Positions 7,174 through 16,114 are shown, counted from the stretch's first letter. The stretch: DNA of 25,737 nt from JANYHF01 sp031393505 (GCA_031393505.1 JANMVX010000162.1:1-25737); one strand, 5' to 3'. Notes: generated by a model from the letters alone, not told the origin. Translations and numbers: made by a program.

Positions 7174-8472
7174 TTAGGACTTGACCAAGTCGCCTATCAC
7201 CTTCCGCGCGACCTCCTCAAACCGCCCAATCTCCGCAAACGTGTTGTAATGCACCAGCGATACGCGGATGGCGCCGACGTCCATGTCCAGGCCCAGGCGC
7301 TTCATCAGGCGCGGCGCGAACAGGTGGCCGTCGCGCAGGCCGACACCCGCCTCGCCCATTTTGGTCGCGAAGGCCTGTGGCGTGATGTTCGCGAGGCTGA
7401 AGCAAATCGTGGGGACGCGGCCGGCGATCTTGGCCTCGTCCGAGATGCCGTGGATCTTCGCGCCCAATCGCTTTAGCGCGCCGATCATCTCCCTGCTGAG
7501 CAGCTGCTCGTAGTCGCGGATGGCCCCCATGGCCGCCGCGATGGCCTCGCGCCGCGTGTGCCCGTCCCCCGCCATCATGCGCCGGCCGACGTCCTCCAGA
7601 TAGCCGATAGCCGCATTCATGCCGGCCACATTCTCATAGGGAAACGTGCCCACCTCGATCTTGTGCGGCGGCACGTCGGGGATGAAATCCTCCTTGAACG
7701 TCGGCAGCGCGCAGAGCGCCTCGTAGCGGCCCCACAGAAACCCCATGTGCGGAGAAAAATTCTTGTAGCCTGAGCAAACCATGTAGTCGCAGCCCCAGGC
7801 CTGCACGTCGATCAGGCCGTGCGGGCCGTAGTGCACGCAGTCGATGAAGGTCTCCGCCCCGGAGGCCTTGGCGATTTTCCCGACCGCCGCCACGTCCACG
7901 ATGGTGCCGATGGAATGCGCGGTCGCGGTGCAAGCAACCAACCGCGTGCGCGGGCCAACCAGCGGCTTCAGGTCGTCCGGGTTGAGCGTCCCATCCTCGC
8001 GCATGCGCCACCAGACGATTTTGGCGCCATCCGCCTCCAGCGCCGTCCAGGTCGCGATGTTGGCGTCGTGGTCCATGTCGGTGACGACGATTTCGTTGCG
8101 TGTCTGAAGCATCTTGGCAATGCCCAGGCTGACCAGCCGGATGAAGGACGTGGCGTTCAGCCCGAAGGAAATCTCGTCCGGCCGCGCGGCATTGATCAGG
8201 ACCGCGACGCTCTCGCGCGCCGCCTGCAGATTGCGGTCCACGCCCTGGCTGTGGCGGTATTTCGCCATGCGCTGAACGTTGAAATCGATGAGGTGGTTCG
8301 CCACCGCATCCACCACCACCTGCGGCACCTGCGATCCGCCAGCGTTCTCCAGGAAGATGAAGTCGGCAGCGCGCTGCAGGGCGGGAAATTGCTTGCGCAG
8401 CTCGTCGACGGGGAAGCTGTTGGAGAGCTTCGGCTTGCTGGCCTTGGCCGATTTGGGTGATGGTTTCTTCAT
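7174..8472 (-). CDS. class V aminotransferase / cysteine desulfurase-like protein
   Basis: A 432-residue PLP enzyme of the class V aminotransferase fold, closest in look to the VC1184-type cysteine desulfurase-like subfamily. Landmarks: FLENAGGSQVP near 40-50, substrate/PLP loop FGLNATSF (103-110), TDMDHDANIATW (131-142), the PLP-binding Asp in FIDCVHYGPHG (D211), and the Schiff-base lysine in CSGYKNFSPHMG (K237). The mobile-loop Cys that marks true IscS/SufS desulfurases is not evident, so activity on cysteine is uncertain. Residues 1-18 are a Lys/Ser/Pro-rich tail (KKPSPKSAKASKPK) unlike the rest. No Shine-Dalgarno precedes the ATG. The gene stands alone on its strand and is bracketed by inverted copies of a 186-bp repeat, 54 bp beyond its 3' end and 63 bp before its 5' end. 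Confidence 0.85.
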   Translation of the reverse strand: MKKPSPKSAKASKPKLSNSFPVDELRKQFPALQRAADFIFLENAGGSQVPQVVVDAVANHLIDFNVQRMAKYRHSQGVDRNLQAARESVAVLINAARPDEISFGLNATSFIRLVSLGIAKMLQTRNEIVVTDMDHDANIATWTALEADGAKIVWWRMREDGTLNPDDLKPLVGPRTRLVACTATAHSIGTIVDVAAVGKIAKASGAETFIDCVHYGPHGLIDVQAWGCDYMVCSGYKNFSPHMGFLWGRYEALCALPTFKEDFIPDVPPHKIEVGTFPYENVAGMNAAIGYLEDVGRRMMAGDGHTRREAIAAAMGAIRDYEQLLSREMIGALKRLGAKIHGISDEAKIAGRVPTICFSLANITPQAFATKMGEAGVGLRDGHLFAPRLMKRLGLDMDVGAIRVSLVHYNTFAEIGRFEEVARKVIGDLVKS

Positions 8473-8535
8473 TGTTACTTAGTCCCAGTTTCACGCGGCG
8501 CAGGCCTAACATTATTGCCCAACCAATACACCGTT

Positions 8536-8721
8536 CCAACAGTTCGATCGCCTTCTCCCTTTGTGAGAAGGTGGCCAACGGCCGGATGAGGGGGTTGGAG
8601 GTGCGAGTGTGCACTGGCGGTGCGTAACTTCCGGCCGCAATCCCCTCATCCGCCCCCAATTCTTTTGCGCCTCGGCGCAGGCGGGCACCTTCTCCCTTTG
8701 GGAGAAGGCGATGGGGCCGCG
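8536..8721 (-). repeat. 186-bp MITE/REP-like element, copy B (inverted)
   Basis: The inverted partner of the repeat at 6934-7119. Read on the minus strand it begins with ATCGCCTTCTCCC and ends with GGGAGAAGGCGAT, so this copy has perfect 13-bp terminal inverted repeats; inside, CGGATGAGGGG pairs with a later CCCCTCATCCG. It lies between the 5' end of the class V aminotransferase gene and the 3' end of the flavin monooxygenase gene, just 12 bp from the latter's stop. It contains no transposase. Confidence 0.8.
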
Positions 8722-8732
8722 TGTCCTGCGCA

Positions 8733-9839
8733 TTAAGTTGGAGTGGAGTTTCTCAACCCCAACTGTTCCAGGCGCGGCAGCACTTCCGCGCAGAAATACG
8801 GCAATTCCTGTGTGTAGTTGACGAAACTGAGCGCCGCCCCCGCATAGCCCTGGCTGGCGATCGCCGCGATGTCGTCGACGATCTTGTCTGGCGTGCCGAT
8901 GAGCGGATAGGTGCCCGCACCGCCGGCAAAGCGCTTGCGATAGCGTTGGAACGCCGTGGCGTCGTGCGACGACGAAAACTCCTTCTTCCCGGCCATGTGG
9001 ATGTCGACGGCGGCGTGGTCGGCCTCTGTTACAGCGTACCGCTCGTAATAGGCGTCAGCTTCGGCTTGCGTCGGCCGGCAGACGACGTGGCAGACGGTGT
9101 AGACGCTCACCTTGCGCGCCACTGCTTTTGCCCGCGCGGAAATGTCGGCGACATGGCGCTTGCCGTCCGCCAGCTCCGAAAAGGTCGTGAACAGAGTATC
9201 GCAATGCTGGGCCGCAAAGTCCCGGCCGGGATCGCCGAAGGCGGCGTTCATGGTGACGGGACGCGGGGTTTGCAGACTGGCGGGACGCGAAACAGCGCCT
9301 TTCAACTGATAATAGTCGCCCGCAAAATCGAACGGCTCGTCCGACGCATAGGCGCGCTCGATGATATCAAGCCATTCGCGCGCCTGATCGTAGCCCTTGC
9401 TGCCGAGTTTGACCCCGAACATGGCGAACTCGGCAGGGTTCCAGCCGCACACGATGTTCAGCCCCGCCCGTCCCCCGCTGATGTGGTCGACCGTGGCCAG
9501 CGCCTTGGCGGCGTAAAGCGGGTGCACCAGGGGCACATGCACGGTCATGAACAGGGCGATGTCCTTGGTCGCGCCCGCCAGCCCGGCCGCCCAGGTGAAC
9601 GTCTCGAACGAATGTTCCCGCACCCGGTTCTTACCGCCAAAGCCTTTCCAGCGCGCAATGGGGAGGATGAATTCGAGGCCCGCCCGGTCCGCGAGGATCG
9701 CCGCCGCGAGATTATCGTCCCAACTCGCCGTCCAGCGCTCTGGCACGTCGGTGATGGCGAGGCCGCCATCGGCGTTGGTGGAGAAGATGCCGAGCTTGAA
9801 GCGGTTGGGACCGTTGAGGGGGTGCGGCTTCATCGCCAT
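8733..9839 (-). CDS. LLM-class flavin-dependent oxidoreductase (RutA/SsuD-like)
   Basis: A 368-residue luciferase-like monooxygenase. Blocks typical of the RutA/alkanesulfonate-monooxygenase group are visible: LPIARWKGFGGKNR near the start, HSFETFTWAAGLAGATKDIA, VDHISGGRAGLNIVCGWNPA, YDQAREWLDIIERAY and a final GTPDKIVDDIAAIASQGYAG. Such enzymes use FMNH2 from a partner reductase to oxygenate pyrimidines, sulfonates, sulfones or related compounds; no flavin reductase is in view and the substrate cannot be assigned. The open frame continues upstream to 10586, but that part runs antisense to the aminotransferase gene and has no family similarity, so the ATG at 9839 (or 9833) is chosen. It is divergent from the aminotransferase at 9954, with a 114-bp shared promoter region. 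Confidence 0.88.
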   Translation of the reverse strand: MAMKPHPLNGPNRFKLGIFSTNADGGLAITDVPERWTASWDDNLAAAILADRAGLEFILPIARWKGFGGKNRVREHSFETFTWAAGLAGATKDIALFMTVHVPLVHPLYAAKALATVDHISGGRAGLNIVCGWNPAEFAMFGVKLGSKGYDQAREWLDIIERAYASDEPFDFAGDYYQLKGAVSRPASLQTPRPVTMNAAFGDPGRDFAAQHCDTLFTTFSELADGKRHVADISARAKAVARKVSVYTVCHVVCRPTQAEADAYYERYAVTEADHAAVDIHMAGKKEFSSSHDATAFQRYRKRFAGGAGTYPLIGTPDKIVDDIAAIASQGYAGAALSFVNYTQELPYFCAEVLPRLEQLGLRNSTPT

Positions 9840-9953
9840 GGACCATGCTCGTAGCCGCCTAAGCTGATGCTGCGGCGCGTTGAGCGACACTACCTTGTGG
9901 CAAGGACGCGTCAAGGCTAGGGAGGGGGCCCAAATCCGACCGGAAACAAAGCC

Positions 9954-11108
9954 ATGCCCCTCGTTCGCGCCGACATTGAAGCCATGGCGGATTCGCCGAT
10001 CCTTGAGGTTTGGCGCATGGGGTTTGCCGTGCCCGATGTGATCGGCCTGTGGGCCGGCGAGCCGGATATCCCGACGCCGCGCTTCATTTGCGATGCGGCG
10101 ACCGAGGCGCTGAATGCGGGGCAAACGTTTTACACCCACAACCGCGGCATTCCTGAGCTGCGCCAGGCCATTGCCCGCTATCTGAAGCAGCTTTACCGTG
10201 TTGATGTCCATGACGACCGCATCGCCGCCACCACCGCAGGCATGAACGCTGTTCAGATCGTTTGCCAGGCCCTGCTGGAGGCAGGCAGCAAGGCGGTGTG
10301 CGTGACGCCGTCCTGGCCCAACATCATGCGCGCCATGACCATTTCGGGCGCGCAGGTCATCGAAGTGCAACTGACGCGCAACGAGAAGGGCTGGTCGCTG
10401 GACCTCGAAACCTTGTTTGCGGCTTGCACGCCTGGAACGAAACTCCTGTACCTCGCCTCGCCCGCCAATCCCACCGGCTGGACCATTGAGCGCGCGCAGG
10501 CGCAGGCGATCTTGAATTTCACCCGTGCCCACGGCATCGCGATCCTGGCCGACGAGGTCTACCATCGCATCATCTATGATGGACACGTCGCCTTTTCGTT
10601 CCTGGAGATCGCAAGGCCCGACGATGCCTTGTTTGTCGTCAACTCCTTTTCCAAGAGCTGGGCCATGACCGGCTGGCGGCTAGGCTGGCTGATCTTTCCG
10701 GATGGCTTTCTGCCCACCGCGGAGAAACTGATCCAGTTCAACACGTCCGGAGGACAAGCCTTCTTGCAACGCGGCGCGGTGGCGGCGCTGGACCACGGCG
10801 AGGCGTTTGTCGCCGAGATTGTCGCGCGCTGTAGCAAAGGGCGGGCGCTGGTGTCGTCGCGGCTGGCCGCCATGCCGCAGATGAATGAAATCCCAAATGA
10901 CGGGTCGTTTTATGCCATGTTTGAAGTCGACGGCGTCACGGACACGCTCGCCTTCTGCAAGGACGCCGTCACCAAAGCCGGGGTTGGCCTGGCTCCAGGG
11001 ATCGCGTTTGGGGCGGGCGCCGAAACGCTGATCCGGCTGTGCTACGCCAAGAAGCCGGAACTGCTGGAAAAGGCTATGGACCGCTTGGAAAAATGGCTGC
11101 GCGCCTGA
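9954..11108 (+). CDS. class I/II pyridoxal phosphate-dependent aminotransferase
   Basis: A 384-residue fold-type I aminotransferase of the aspartate/aromatic group. Visible motifs: LWAGEPDIPTP near 32-42, SPANPTGW (Asn172) that contacts PLP, ILADEVYHRIIYDG with Asp200 and Tyr203, the Schiff-base lysine in NSFSKSWAMTGWRLGW (K234), and a C-terminal Arg in ETLIRLCYAKK that would hold the substrate carboxylate. Length is normal. It reads away from the flavin monooxygenase and lies 176 bp before the 2-oxoacid oxidoreductase operon on the same strand. Its product, a 2-oxoacid, is the substrate class of that operon, which suggests but does not prove a shared pathway. The amino-acid preference is not readable from the sequence. 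Confidence 0.92.
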   Translation: MPLVRADIEAMADSPILEVWRMGFAVPDVIGLWAGEPDIPTPRFICDAATEALNAGQTFYTHNRGIPELRQAIARYLKQLYRVDVHDDRIAATTAGMNAVQIVCQALLEAGSKAVCVTPSWPNIMRAMTISGAQVIEVQLTRNEKGWSLDLETLFAACTPGTKLLYLASPANPTGWTIERAQAQAILNFTRAHGIAILADEVYHRIIYDGHVAFSFLEIARPDDALFVVNSFSKSWAMTGWRLGWLIFPDGFLPTAEKLIQFNTSGGQAFLQRGAVAALDHGEAFVAEIVARCSKGRALVSSRLAAMPQMNEIPNDGSFYAMFEVDGVTDTLAFCKDAVTKAGVGLAPGIAFGAGAETLIRLCYAKKPELLEKAMDRLEKWLRA

Positions 11109-11284
11109 CAGTCCAGCGCCGCCAACTCAAAACGTTGTGACCGGGATCAATTGCCCCACTCAAACCCTTGAATGAGCACCCTTTAGGTCTTGCCATGGCG
11201 GGGGTCCGGTTCGTAGTGTCCGGCCGAAAACAGCACGCTGCCAGATCAAGAAGCGTGCGCTGGGGGCAATAAGAAGGATCAGGC

Positions 11285-13231
11285 GTGATGCGTGGGCGCG
11301 AGGCTGCAGCGCGACAGGGTGCCGGCATGGCCCCCACGGATATCGGCGACCCGAAATACTTCCACAAAGTCGTCGATTGCCAGTGGGCCTGCCCCACCCA
11401 TACGCCGGTGCCCGAATACATCCGACTAATCGCGCAAGGCCGCTACGCAGCGGCCTATATGTTGAATTGGGAGAGCAACGTCTTTCCCGGCATTCTCGGC
11501 CGCGTTTGCGACCGCCCGTGCGAGCCGGCCTGCCGGCGTGGCCGCGTACAAGGCAGCGACGAAACCAACGCCAAGGACCCGTCGGTCAAGAATTCCGCGC
11601 CGGTCGCCATCTGCCGCCTGAAGCGCGTGGCCGCCGACTACAAGGGCGATATCGACGCCTTCCTGCCCGAAGTGCCGGTGGCCAAGAACGGCAAGCGCAT
11701 CGCGCTGATCGGGGCGGGGCCGGCCTCGTTGACGGTCGCGCGCGATCTCGCCCCGCTCGGGTACGCGATTACCATCATCGACAAGGACCCTAAGGGCGGG
11801 GGTCTGATGCGGACCAACATCCCGTCGTTCCGGCTTCCGGTCAGCGTTCTCGACGAGGAAGTGGACCGGGTGCTGTCATTTGGCATCGAGAAACGTTTTG
11901 GCAGGGCCGTGAACAGCCTTGCCAGCGTTCTGGCCGAAAAGTTCGATGCCGTGTTCGTCGGGACGGGCGCGCCAAAAGGCAAGGACCTGAACATCCCGGG
12001 TCGGGCCGAAGCGGCCAAGAACATCCACATCGGCATCGACTGGCTGACTTCGGTCGCCTTTGGACATGTCGAGAAGATCGGCCGCCGCGTGGTGGTGATC
12101 GGGGGCGGCAATACCGCCATGGACTGCTGCCGCACCGCGTTGCGCCTGGGCGCCGAGGCGGTGACGGTCACCATCCGTTCGCCCCGCAAGGTGATGAAAG
12201 CGTCGGAGTGGGAGATCAAGGACGCGCTGCACGAAGGCATCCCCATTCTCGATAACCATGCGCCGAAAAGCTTTGTCATCGACAAGGGTAAGCTTACCGG
12301 CATGGTGTTCGACAAGATGGTAGAGGGCGCTCCGGACGCCAAGGGGCGCACCAAGCTCGTGGCCTCGGGCGAGACGGTTACCATCCCGTGCGATGACGTG
12401 CTGATGGCCATCGGGCAAGAGAACGCCTTCACCTGGATCGAGCGCGATCTCGGGCTGACATTCAACGAATGGAACATGCCCGAGGTTGACAAGGTCACGT
12501 TCATGTCGAGCCGGCCGGGCGTGTTTTTTGGCGGTGACAGCGCCTGGGGGCCGAACAACATCATCTGGGCCGTCTCGCACGGGCACCAGGCTGCGATCTC
12601 GATCGACGCCTTCTGCCAGGGCCGCACCATCACTGAGCGGCCGGCGCCGGGGGCGACGCTGATCAGCCAGAAGATGGGCATTCATGAGTGGTCCTATAAG
12701 AACGACTACGATCCCGCGCGCCGCGTCGGCATTCCGCATGCGGACCTGAAGGCCTCGCTGAAGAATCTCAAGATGGAGGTGGAGCTCGGGTTCGATGACC
12801 AGCTGGCGGCAAAGGAAGCGCAGCGCTGCCTGAATTGCGACGTGCAGACCGTGTTCACCGGCAACCTGTGCATCGAGTGCGACGCCTGCATGGACATTTG
12901 CCCGGTCGACTGCATCAACTTTACCGACAATGCGCCCGAGCCGGATTTGCGCGCGTCCCTGCGCGTTCCGGCGACCAACGCGGGTCAGGACATCTACGTC
13001 TCGGACATCCTGAAGACCGGCCGCATCATGGCCAAGGACGAGGACATGTGCCTGCACTGCGGTCTGTGTGCGGAGCGCTGCCCGACCGGCGCCTGGGATA
13101 TGCAGAAATTCTTCTTCACCGAGACACAGGCCTCAAAAGCCTGCCAGACGCACCACAATGTCTATCTGAGGCCCGCTCCCAAACCCACTGCCAAAACAGG
13201 GACCGAGAAAAAAGGGCTGCTGCCAGCATGA
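11285..13231 (+). CDS. korC: FAD/NAD(P)-dependent oxidoreductase with ferredoxin domain, subunit of 2-oxoacid oxidoreductase
   Basis: A 648-residue multi-domain electron-transfer subunit. The N-terminus is a GltD-type FeS domain: CQWAC at 32-36, then CDRPCEPACRRG. Next comes an FAD-binding Rossmann fold (IALIGAGPASLTVARDLAPL) and an NAD(P)-binding one (RVVVIGGGNTAMDCCRTALR), a CLNC pair near 515, and two ferredoxin [4Fe-4S] motifs: CIECDACMDICPVDC from residue 529 and CLHCGLCAERCP from 589. This matches the flavin subunit (often called KorC) found with KorA and KorB, as in the Azoarcus-type 2-oxoglutarate:NADP+ oxidoreductase, where it couples ferredoxin-level electrons to NAD(P). AAGAAGGA at 11271-11278 fits the GTG at 11285 or the ATG at 11288. 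Its TGA overlaps the next start as ATGA. The symbol is by analogy. Confidence 0.85.
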   Translation: MMRGREAAARQGAGMAPTDIGDPKYFHKVVDCQWACPTHTPVPEYIRLIAQGRYAAAYMLNWESNVFPGILGRVCDRPCEPACRRGRVQGSDETNAKDPSVKNSAPVAICRLKRVAADYKGDIDAFLPEVPVAKNGKRIALIGAGPASLTVARDLAPLGYAITIIDKDPKGGGLMRTNIPSFRLPVSVLDEEVDRVLSFGIEKRFGRAVNSLASVLAEKFDAVFVGTGAPKGKDLNIPGRAEAAKNIHIGIDWLTSVAFGHVEKIGRRVVVIGGGNTAMDCCRTALRLGAEAVTVTIRSPRKVMKASEWEIKDALHEGIPILDNHAPKSFVIDKGKLTGMVFDKMVEGAPDAKGRTKLVASGETVTIPCDDVLMAIGQENAFTWIERDLGLTFNEWNMPEVDKVTFMSSRPGVFFGGDSAWGPNNIIWAVSHGHQAAISIDAFCQGRTITERPAPGATLISQKMGIHEWSYKNDYDPARRVGIPHADLKASLKNLKMEVELGFDDQLAAKEAQRCLNCDVQTVFTGNLCIECDACMDICPVDCINFTDNAPEPDLRASLRVPATNAGQDIYVSDILKTGRIMAKDEDMCLHCGLCAERCPTGAWDMQKFFFTETQASKACQTHHNVYLRPAPKPTAKTGTEKKGLLPA

Positions 13232-15051
13232 GCGGTATCAACGATTTCGTCGTGAAGTTCGCGACCGTGAATGGCTCGGGGTCGGCGAGCGCGAACACCA
13301 TGTTCGCAAAGACGCTGTTCCGCATGGGCATTCCCGTGGCGCCCAAGAACATCTTCCCCTCCAACATCCAGGGGCTGCCGACCTGGTACGAGGTGCGCGT
13401 CTCAGAGGCCGGCTACGCGGCGCGGCGCGAGGGCATCGACCTGATGGTCGCCATGAACCCGCAGACCTACGACGAGGACTTGCGCGAGGTCGTTGCTGGC
13501 GGCTGGTTCCTTTACGATAGCTCCCGTCCCCGCGACTGGGCGCGCGACGACGTCACCATCCTGGCCATCCCGATTGCCGAGATCTGCGCGTCGAAGTGGT
13601 CGGACATGCGCCAACGCCAGCTGTTCAAGAACATGGTTTATGTCGGCGCGCTGACGGCGCTGCTGGACATGGACTTGAAGGTACTGGAGGTCGTGGTCGC
13701 CGATCAGCTCAAGGGCAAGGAAAAGTTGGTTGCGGCGAACATGGAGGCGGTAGCGCTGGGCCGGACGTTCGCCGAAGAGCACTTCCGCTGCCCGCTACCG
13801 GTGAAGGTGCGCCACGCCACGACCGCCAAAGGCAAGATCATGGTCACCGGCAACGAGGCCGCTGGCCTCGGCGCGATCTATGCCGGAGCGACGGTGTGCG
13901 CCTGGTATCCGATTACGCCGTCGACGTCGGTCGCCGAAGGGTTCGAGAAATACGCCAAGAAGTTCCGCGTCGCTAAGGATGGCAAGCGCCTCTATGGCAT
14001 TGTGCAGGCCGAGGACGAATTGGCAGCCATCGGCATGACTATCGGCGCGGCCTGGAACGGGGCGAGGGCGTTCACCTCGACGTCGGGGCCGGGCATCTCG
14101 CTGATGAACGAATTCATTGGCCTCGCCTATTTCGCCGAGATCCCGATCGTCATCTACAACATTCAGCGCGGCGGCCCTTCCACCGGCATGCCCACGCGCA
14201 CGGGACAACCGGATGTGCTCGCCTGTGCGTATGCCTCTCACGGCGACACCAAGCATGTGCTGCTGTTCCCTGCCGACCCGACCGAGTGCTTCTCGCTGGG
14301 CGCGGAAGCCTTTAACCTTGCCGAGCGGCTGCAAACGCCCGTGTTCGTGATGTCCGATCTCGATATCGGCATGAACGATTGGGTGACCGAGCCGTTCGCT
14401 TGGGACGACACCAAAGTCCATGACCGCGGAAAAGTGCTGAGTGCGGCCGAGCTGGAAGGCTTTCTCGCCAAGTACGAAAAGCCCTGGGGCCGCTATCTCG
14501 ACGTCGACGGCGACGCCATCCCGCACCGCACGCTGCCCGGCACGCACCCGACCATGGGCGCCTTTTTCACGCGCGGCACCTCGCACACGGAATATGCGCG
14601 CTACACGGAAGACGGCGTGATCCACGCGGCGATGCTGGACCGCATCCGCCGAAAATTCGAGACGGCGGCCACGCTGATGCCCAAGCCCGAAGTGGTGATC
14701 CGCGACAAGCGCTCGAAAACCGGCGTGATCTATTTCGGGGCGACCCGCCCTGGGGTGCTGGAGGGTCTCGATCTTCTGGCCAAAGACGGTCTCATGATTA
14801 ATTCGCTGCGCCTGAAAGCGTTTCCGTTCACGCCCGAACTGAAAGCCTTCTGCGATGCCCACGACCGCATCTTCGTCATCGAGCAGAACCGCGACGCGCA
14901 GATGCGCTCGCTGCTGATGGTAGAAGCCGGCATCCCCGGCGAAAAACTGATCGCCACCCTCAGCTACGACGGCATGCCGCTGACAGCGCAATTCGTGCAA
15001 AAAGCCATCGCCAAGCATATCGCCCCCGCCAAAGCGCGGGCTGCGGAGTAA
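13228..15051 (+). CDS. korA: 2-oxoacid:acceptor oxidoreductase, fused gamma-alpha subunit
   Basis: A 607-residue protein from the ATG that overlaps the preceding stop (ATGA). Residues 1-about 185 form the gamma (POR-gamma) domain, with VVKFATVNGSGSASANTMFA and a core such as REGIDLMVAMNPQTYDED. From about residue 205 the alpha (pyrimidine-binding) domain begins with GNEAAGLGAIYAGA, CAWYPITPSTSVAEGFEKYA and RGGPSTGMPTRTGQPDVLA, and it ends in a transketolase C-like domain (GVIYFGATRPGVLEGLDLLA). This fused gamma-alpha layout is typical of bacterial KorA-type 2-oxoglutarate oxidoreductases, which decarboxylate a 2-oxoacid with CoA to an acyl-CoA and pass electrons to ferredoxin or the flavin subunit. 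The longer open frame starting at 12835 lies inside the upstream gene and is discarded. 2-Oxoglutarate is the likeliest substrate but not proven. Confidence 0.9.
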   Translation: MSGINDFVVKFATVNGSGSASANTMFAKTLFRMGIPVAPKNIFPSNIQGLPTWYEVRVSEAGYAARREGIDLMVAMNPQTYDEDLREVVAGGWFLYDSSRPRDWARDDVTILAIPIAEICASKWSDMRQRQLFKNMVYVGALTALLDMDLKVLEVVVADQLKGKEKLVAANMEAVALGRTFAEEHFRCPLPVKVRHATTAKGKIMVTGNEAAGLGAIYAGATVCAWYPITPSTSVAEGFEKYAKKFRVAKDGKRLYGIVQAEDELAAIGMTIGAAWNGARAFTSTSGPGISLMNEFIGLAYFAEIPIVIYNIQRGGPSTGMPTRTGQPDVLACAYASHGDTKHVLLFPADPTECFSLGAEAFNLAERLQTPVFVMSDLDIGMNDWVTEPFAWDDTKVHDRGKVLSAAELEGFLAKYEKPWGRYLDVDGDAIPHRTLPGTHPTMGAFFTRGTSHTEYARYTEDGVIHAAMLDRIRRKFETAATLMPKPEVVIRDKRSKTGVIYFGATRPGVLEGLDLLAKDGLMINSLRLKAFPFTPELKAFCDAHDRIFVIEQNRDAQMRSLLMVEAGIPGEKLIATLSYDGMPLTAQFVQKAIAKHIAPAKARAAE

Positions 15052-15055
15052 CCCA

Positions 15056-16114
15056 ATGACCTACATCGCCAAGCCCGCCGCCTTCCACCCCGCGCTGCCC
15101 AAGAACGCGCTGGGGCTGACGCATCGCGACTACGAGGCCACCATGTCGACGTTGTGCGCCGGCTGCGGGCACGACTCCATCACGGCCGCCATCATCGAAG
15201 CCTGCTACCAGATGGACCTGCCGGCGCATCGCATCGCAAAAATCTCCGGCATCGGCTGCTCATCCAAGACGCCGACTTACTTCCTGGGCCGCTCGCACGG
15301 CTTTAACTCCGTTCACGGACGCATGCCGTCGGTAACGACCGGCGCGAACGTGGCGAACCGCGACCTGATCTACATCGGTGTTTCCGGCGATGGCGACACG
15401 GCCTCAATCGGCCTAGGCCAGTTTTGTCATGCGGTGCGGCGCAAACTGAACATGTCCTACATCGTCATGAACAACGGCTGCTATGGCCTGACCAAGGGGC
15501 AATTCTCGGCCACCAACGACAAGGCGTCGCCGTCCAAGAAGGGCGAAGCCAATCCGTTCGAGGCGATTGATCTCTGCCAGCTTGCCATACAACTCGGAGC
15601 CGGGTTCGTCGCGCGCTCCTTCTCGGGCGACAAGAAGCAGCTGATCCCGCTCATCAAAGCCGCCATCAGCTACAAGGGGTTCGCCTTTCTCGACGTCATC
15701 TCGCCGTGCGTGACCTTCAACAATCACACCACCTCGACCAAGAGCTACGACTACGTGCGCGCCCACAACATGGCGTCCGAGAACAAGCTCGATTTCGTCG
15801 AGGCACGCGAAGAAATCACGGCGGACTACGCAGAAGGGTCGGCCACCAGCATCACCATGCACGATGGCTCGAAGGTTCGTCTGTACAAGGTCGACGGTGG
15901 CCATGATCCGCGCGATTCCGATGCCGCCATCGCGACCATCCGCAAGACGGCGGCCAAGGGCACGGTGGCAACGGGCCTGCTCTACATCGACGAGGCGCAG
16001 CAGGATCTGCACGATCTGCTGGAAAGCGATCCGCGCCCCCTGAACGCCATTCCGTTCGGCGAATTGTGCCCCGGCTCAAAGGCACTCGCCGGCATCAACG
16101 CCCGGTTCACGTAA
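15056..16114 (+). CDS. korB: 2-oxoacid:acceptor oxidoreductase, beta subunit (TPP-binding)
   Basis: A 352-residue beta subunit that starts 4 bp after the alpha subunit's stop. It binds thiamine diphosphate through GDGDTASIGLGQ (from residue 111) and MNNGCYGLTKGQ (138-149). Four cysteines placed as in the family ligate a [4Fe-4S] cluster: LCAGCGHD (C34, C37), SGIGCSS (C68) and ISPCVTFNNH (C218). The sequence is full length, with a C-terminal extension after about 265 that carries DGSKVRLYKVDGGHDPRDSD. With the two upstream genes it makes a complete, tightly coupled three-gene operon. A pair of large palindromes follows at 16118-16181 and probably marks the operon end. Confidence 0.93.
   Translation: MTYIAKPAAFHPALPKNALGLTHRDYEATMSTLCAGCGHDSITAAIIEACYQMDLPAHRIAKISGIGCSSKTPTYFLGRSHGFNSVHGRMPSVTTGANVANRDLIYIGVSGDGDTASIGLGQFCHAVRRKLNMSYIVMNNGCYGLTKGQFSATNDKASPSKKGEANPFEAIDLCQLAIQLGAGFVARSFSGDKKQLIPLIKAAISYKGFAFLDVISPCVTFNNHTTSTKSYDYVRAHNMASENKLDFVEAREEITADYAEGSATSITMHDGSKVRLYKVDGGHDPRDSDAAIATIRKTAAKGTVATGLLYIDEAQQDLHDLLESDPRPLNAIPFGELCPGSKALAGINARFT

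Noticed and set aside
9840..10586. N-terminal extension of the flavin monooxygenase to 617 residues
   Set aside because: The extra part is antisense to the aminotransferase gene, has no family blocks, and the known domain begins just after 9839.
11638..13057. Minus-strand open frames opposite the FAD subunit, and 13795-15018 opposite the alpha subunit
   Set aside because: Antisense shadows; the plus-strand proteins carry unmistakable cofactor motifs.
12835..13227. Upstream extension of the gamma-alpha subunit frame
   Set aside because: It overlaps the ferredoxin domain of the preceding gene in another frame; the gamma domain starts at the ATG at 13228.
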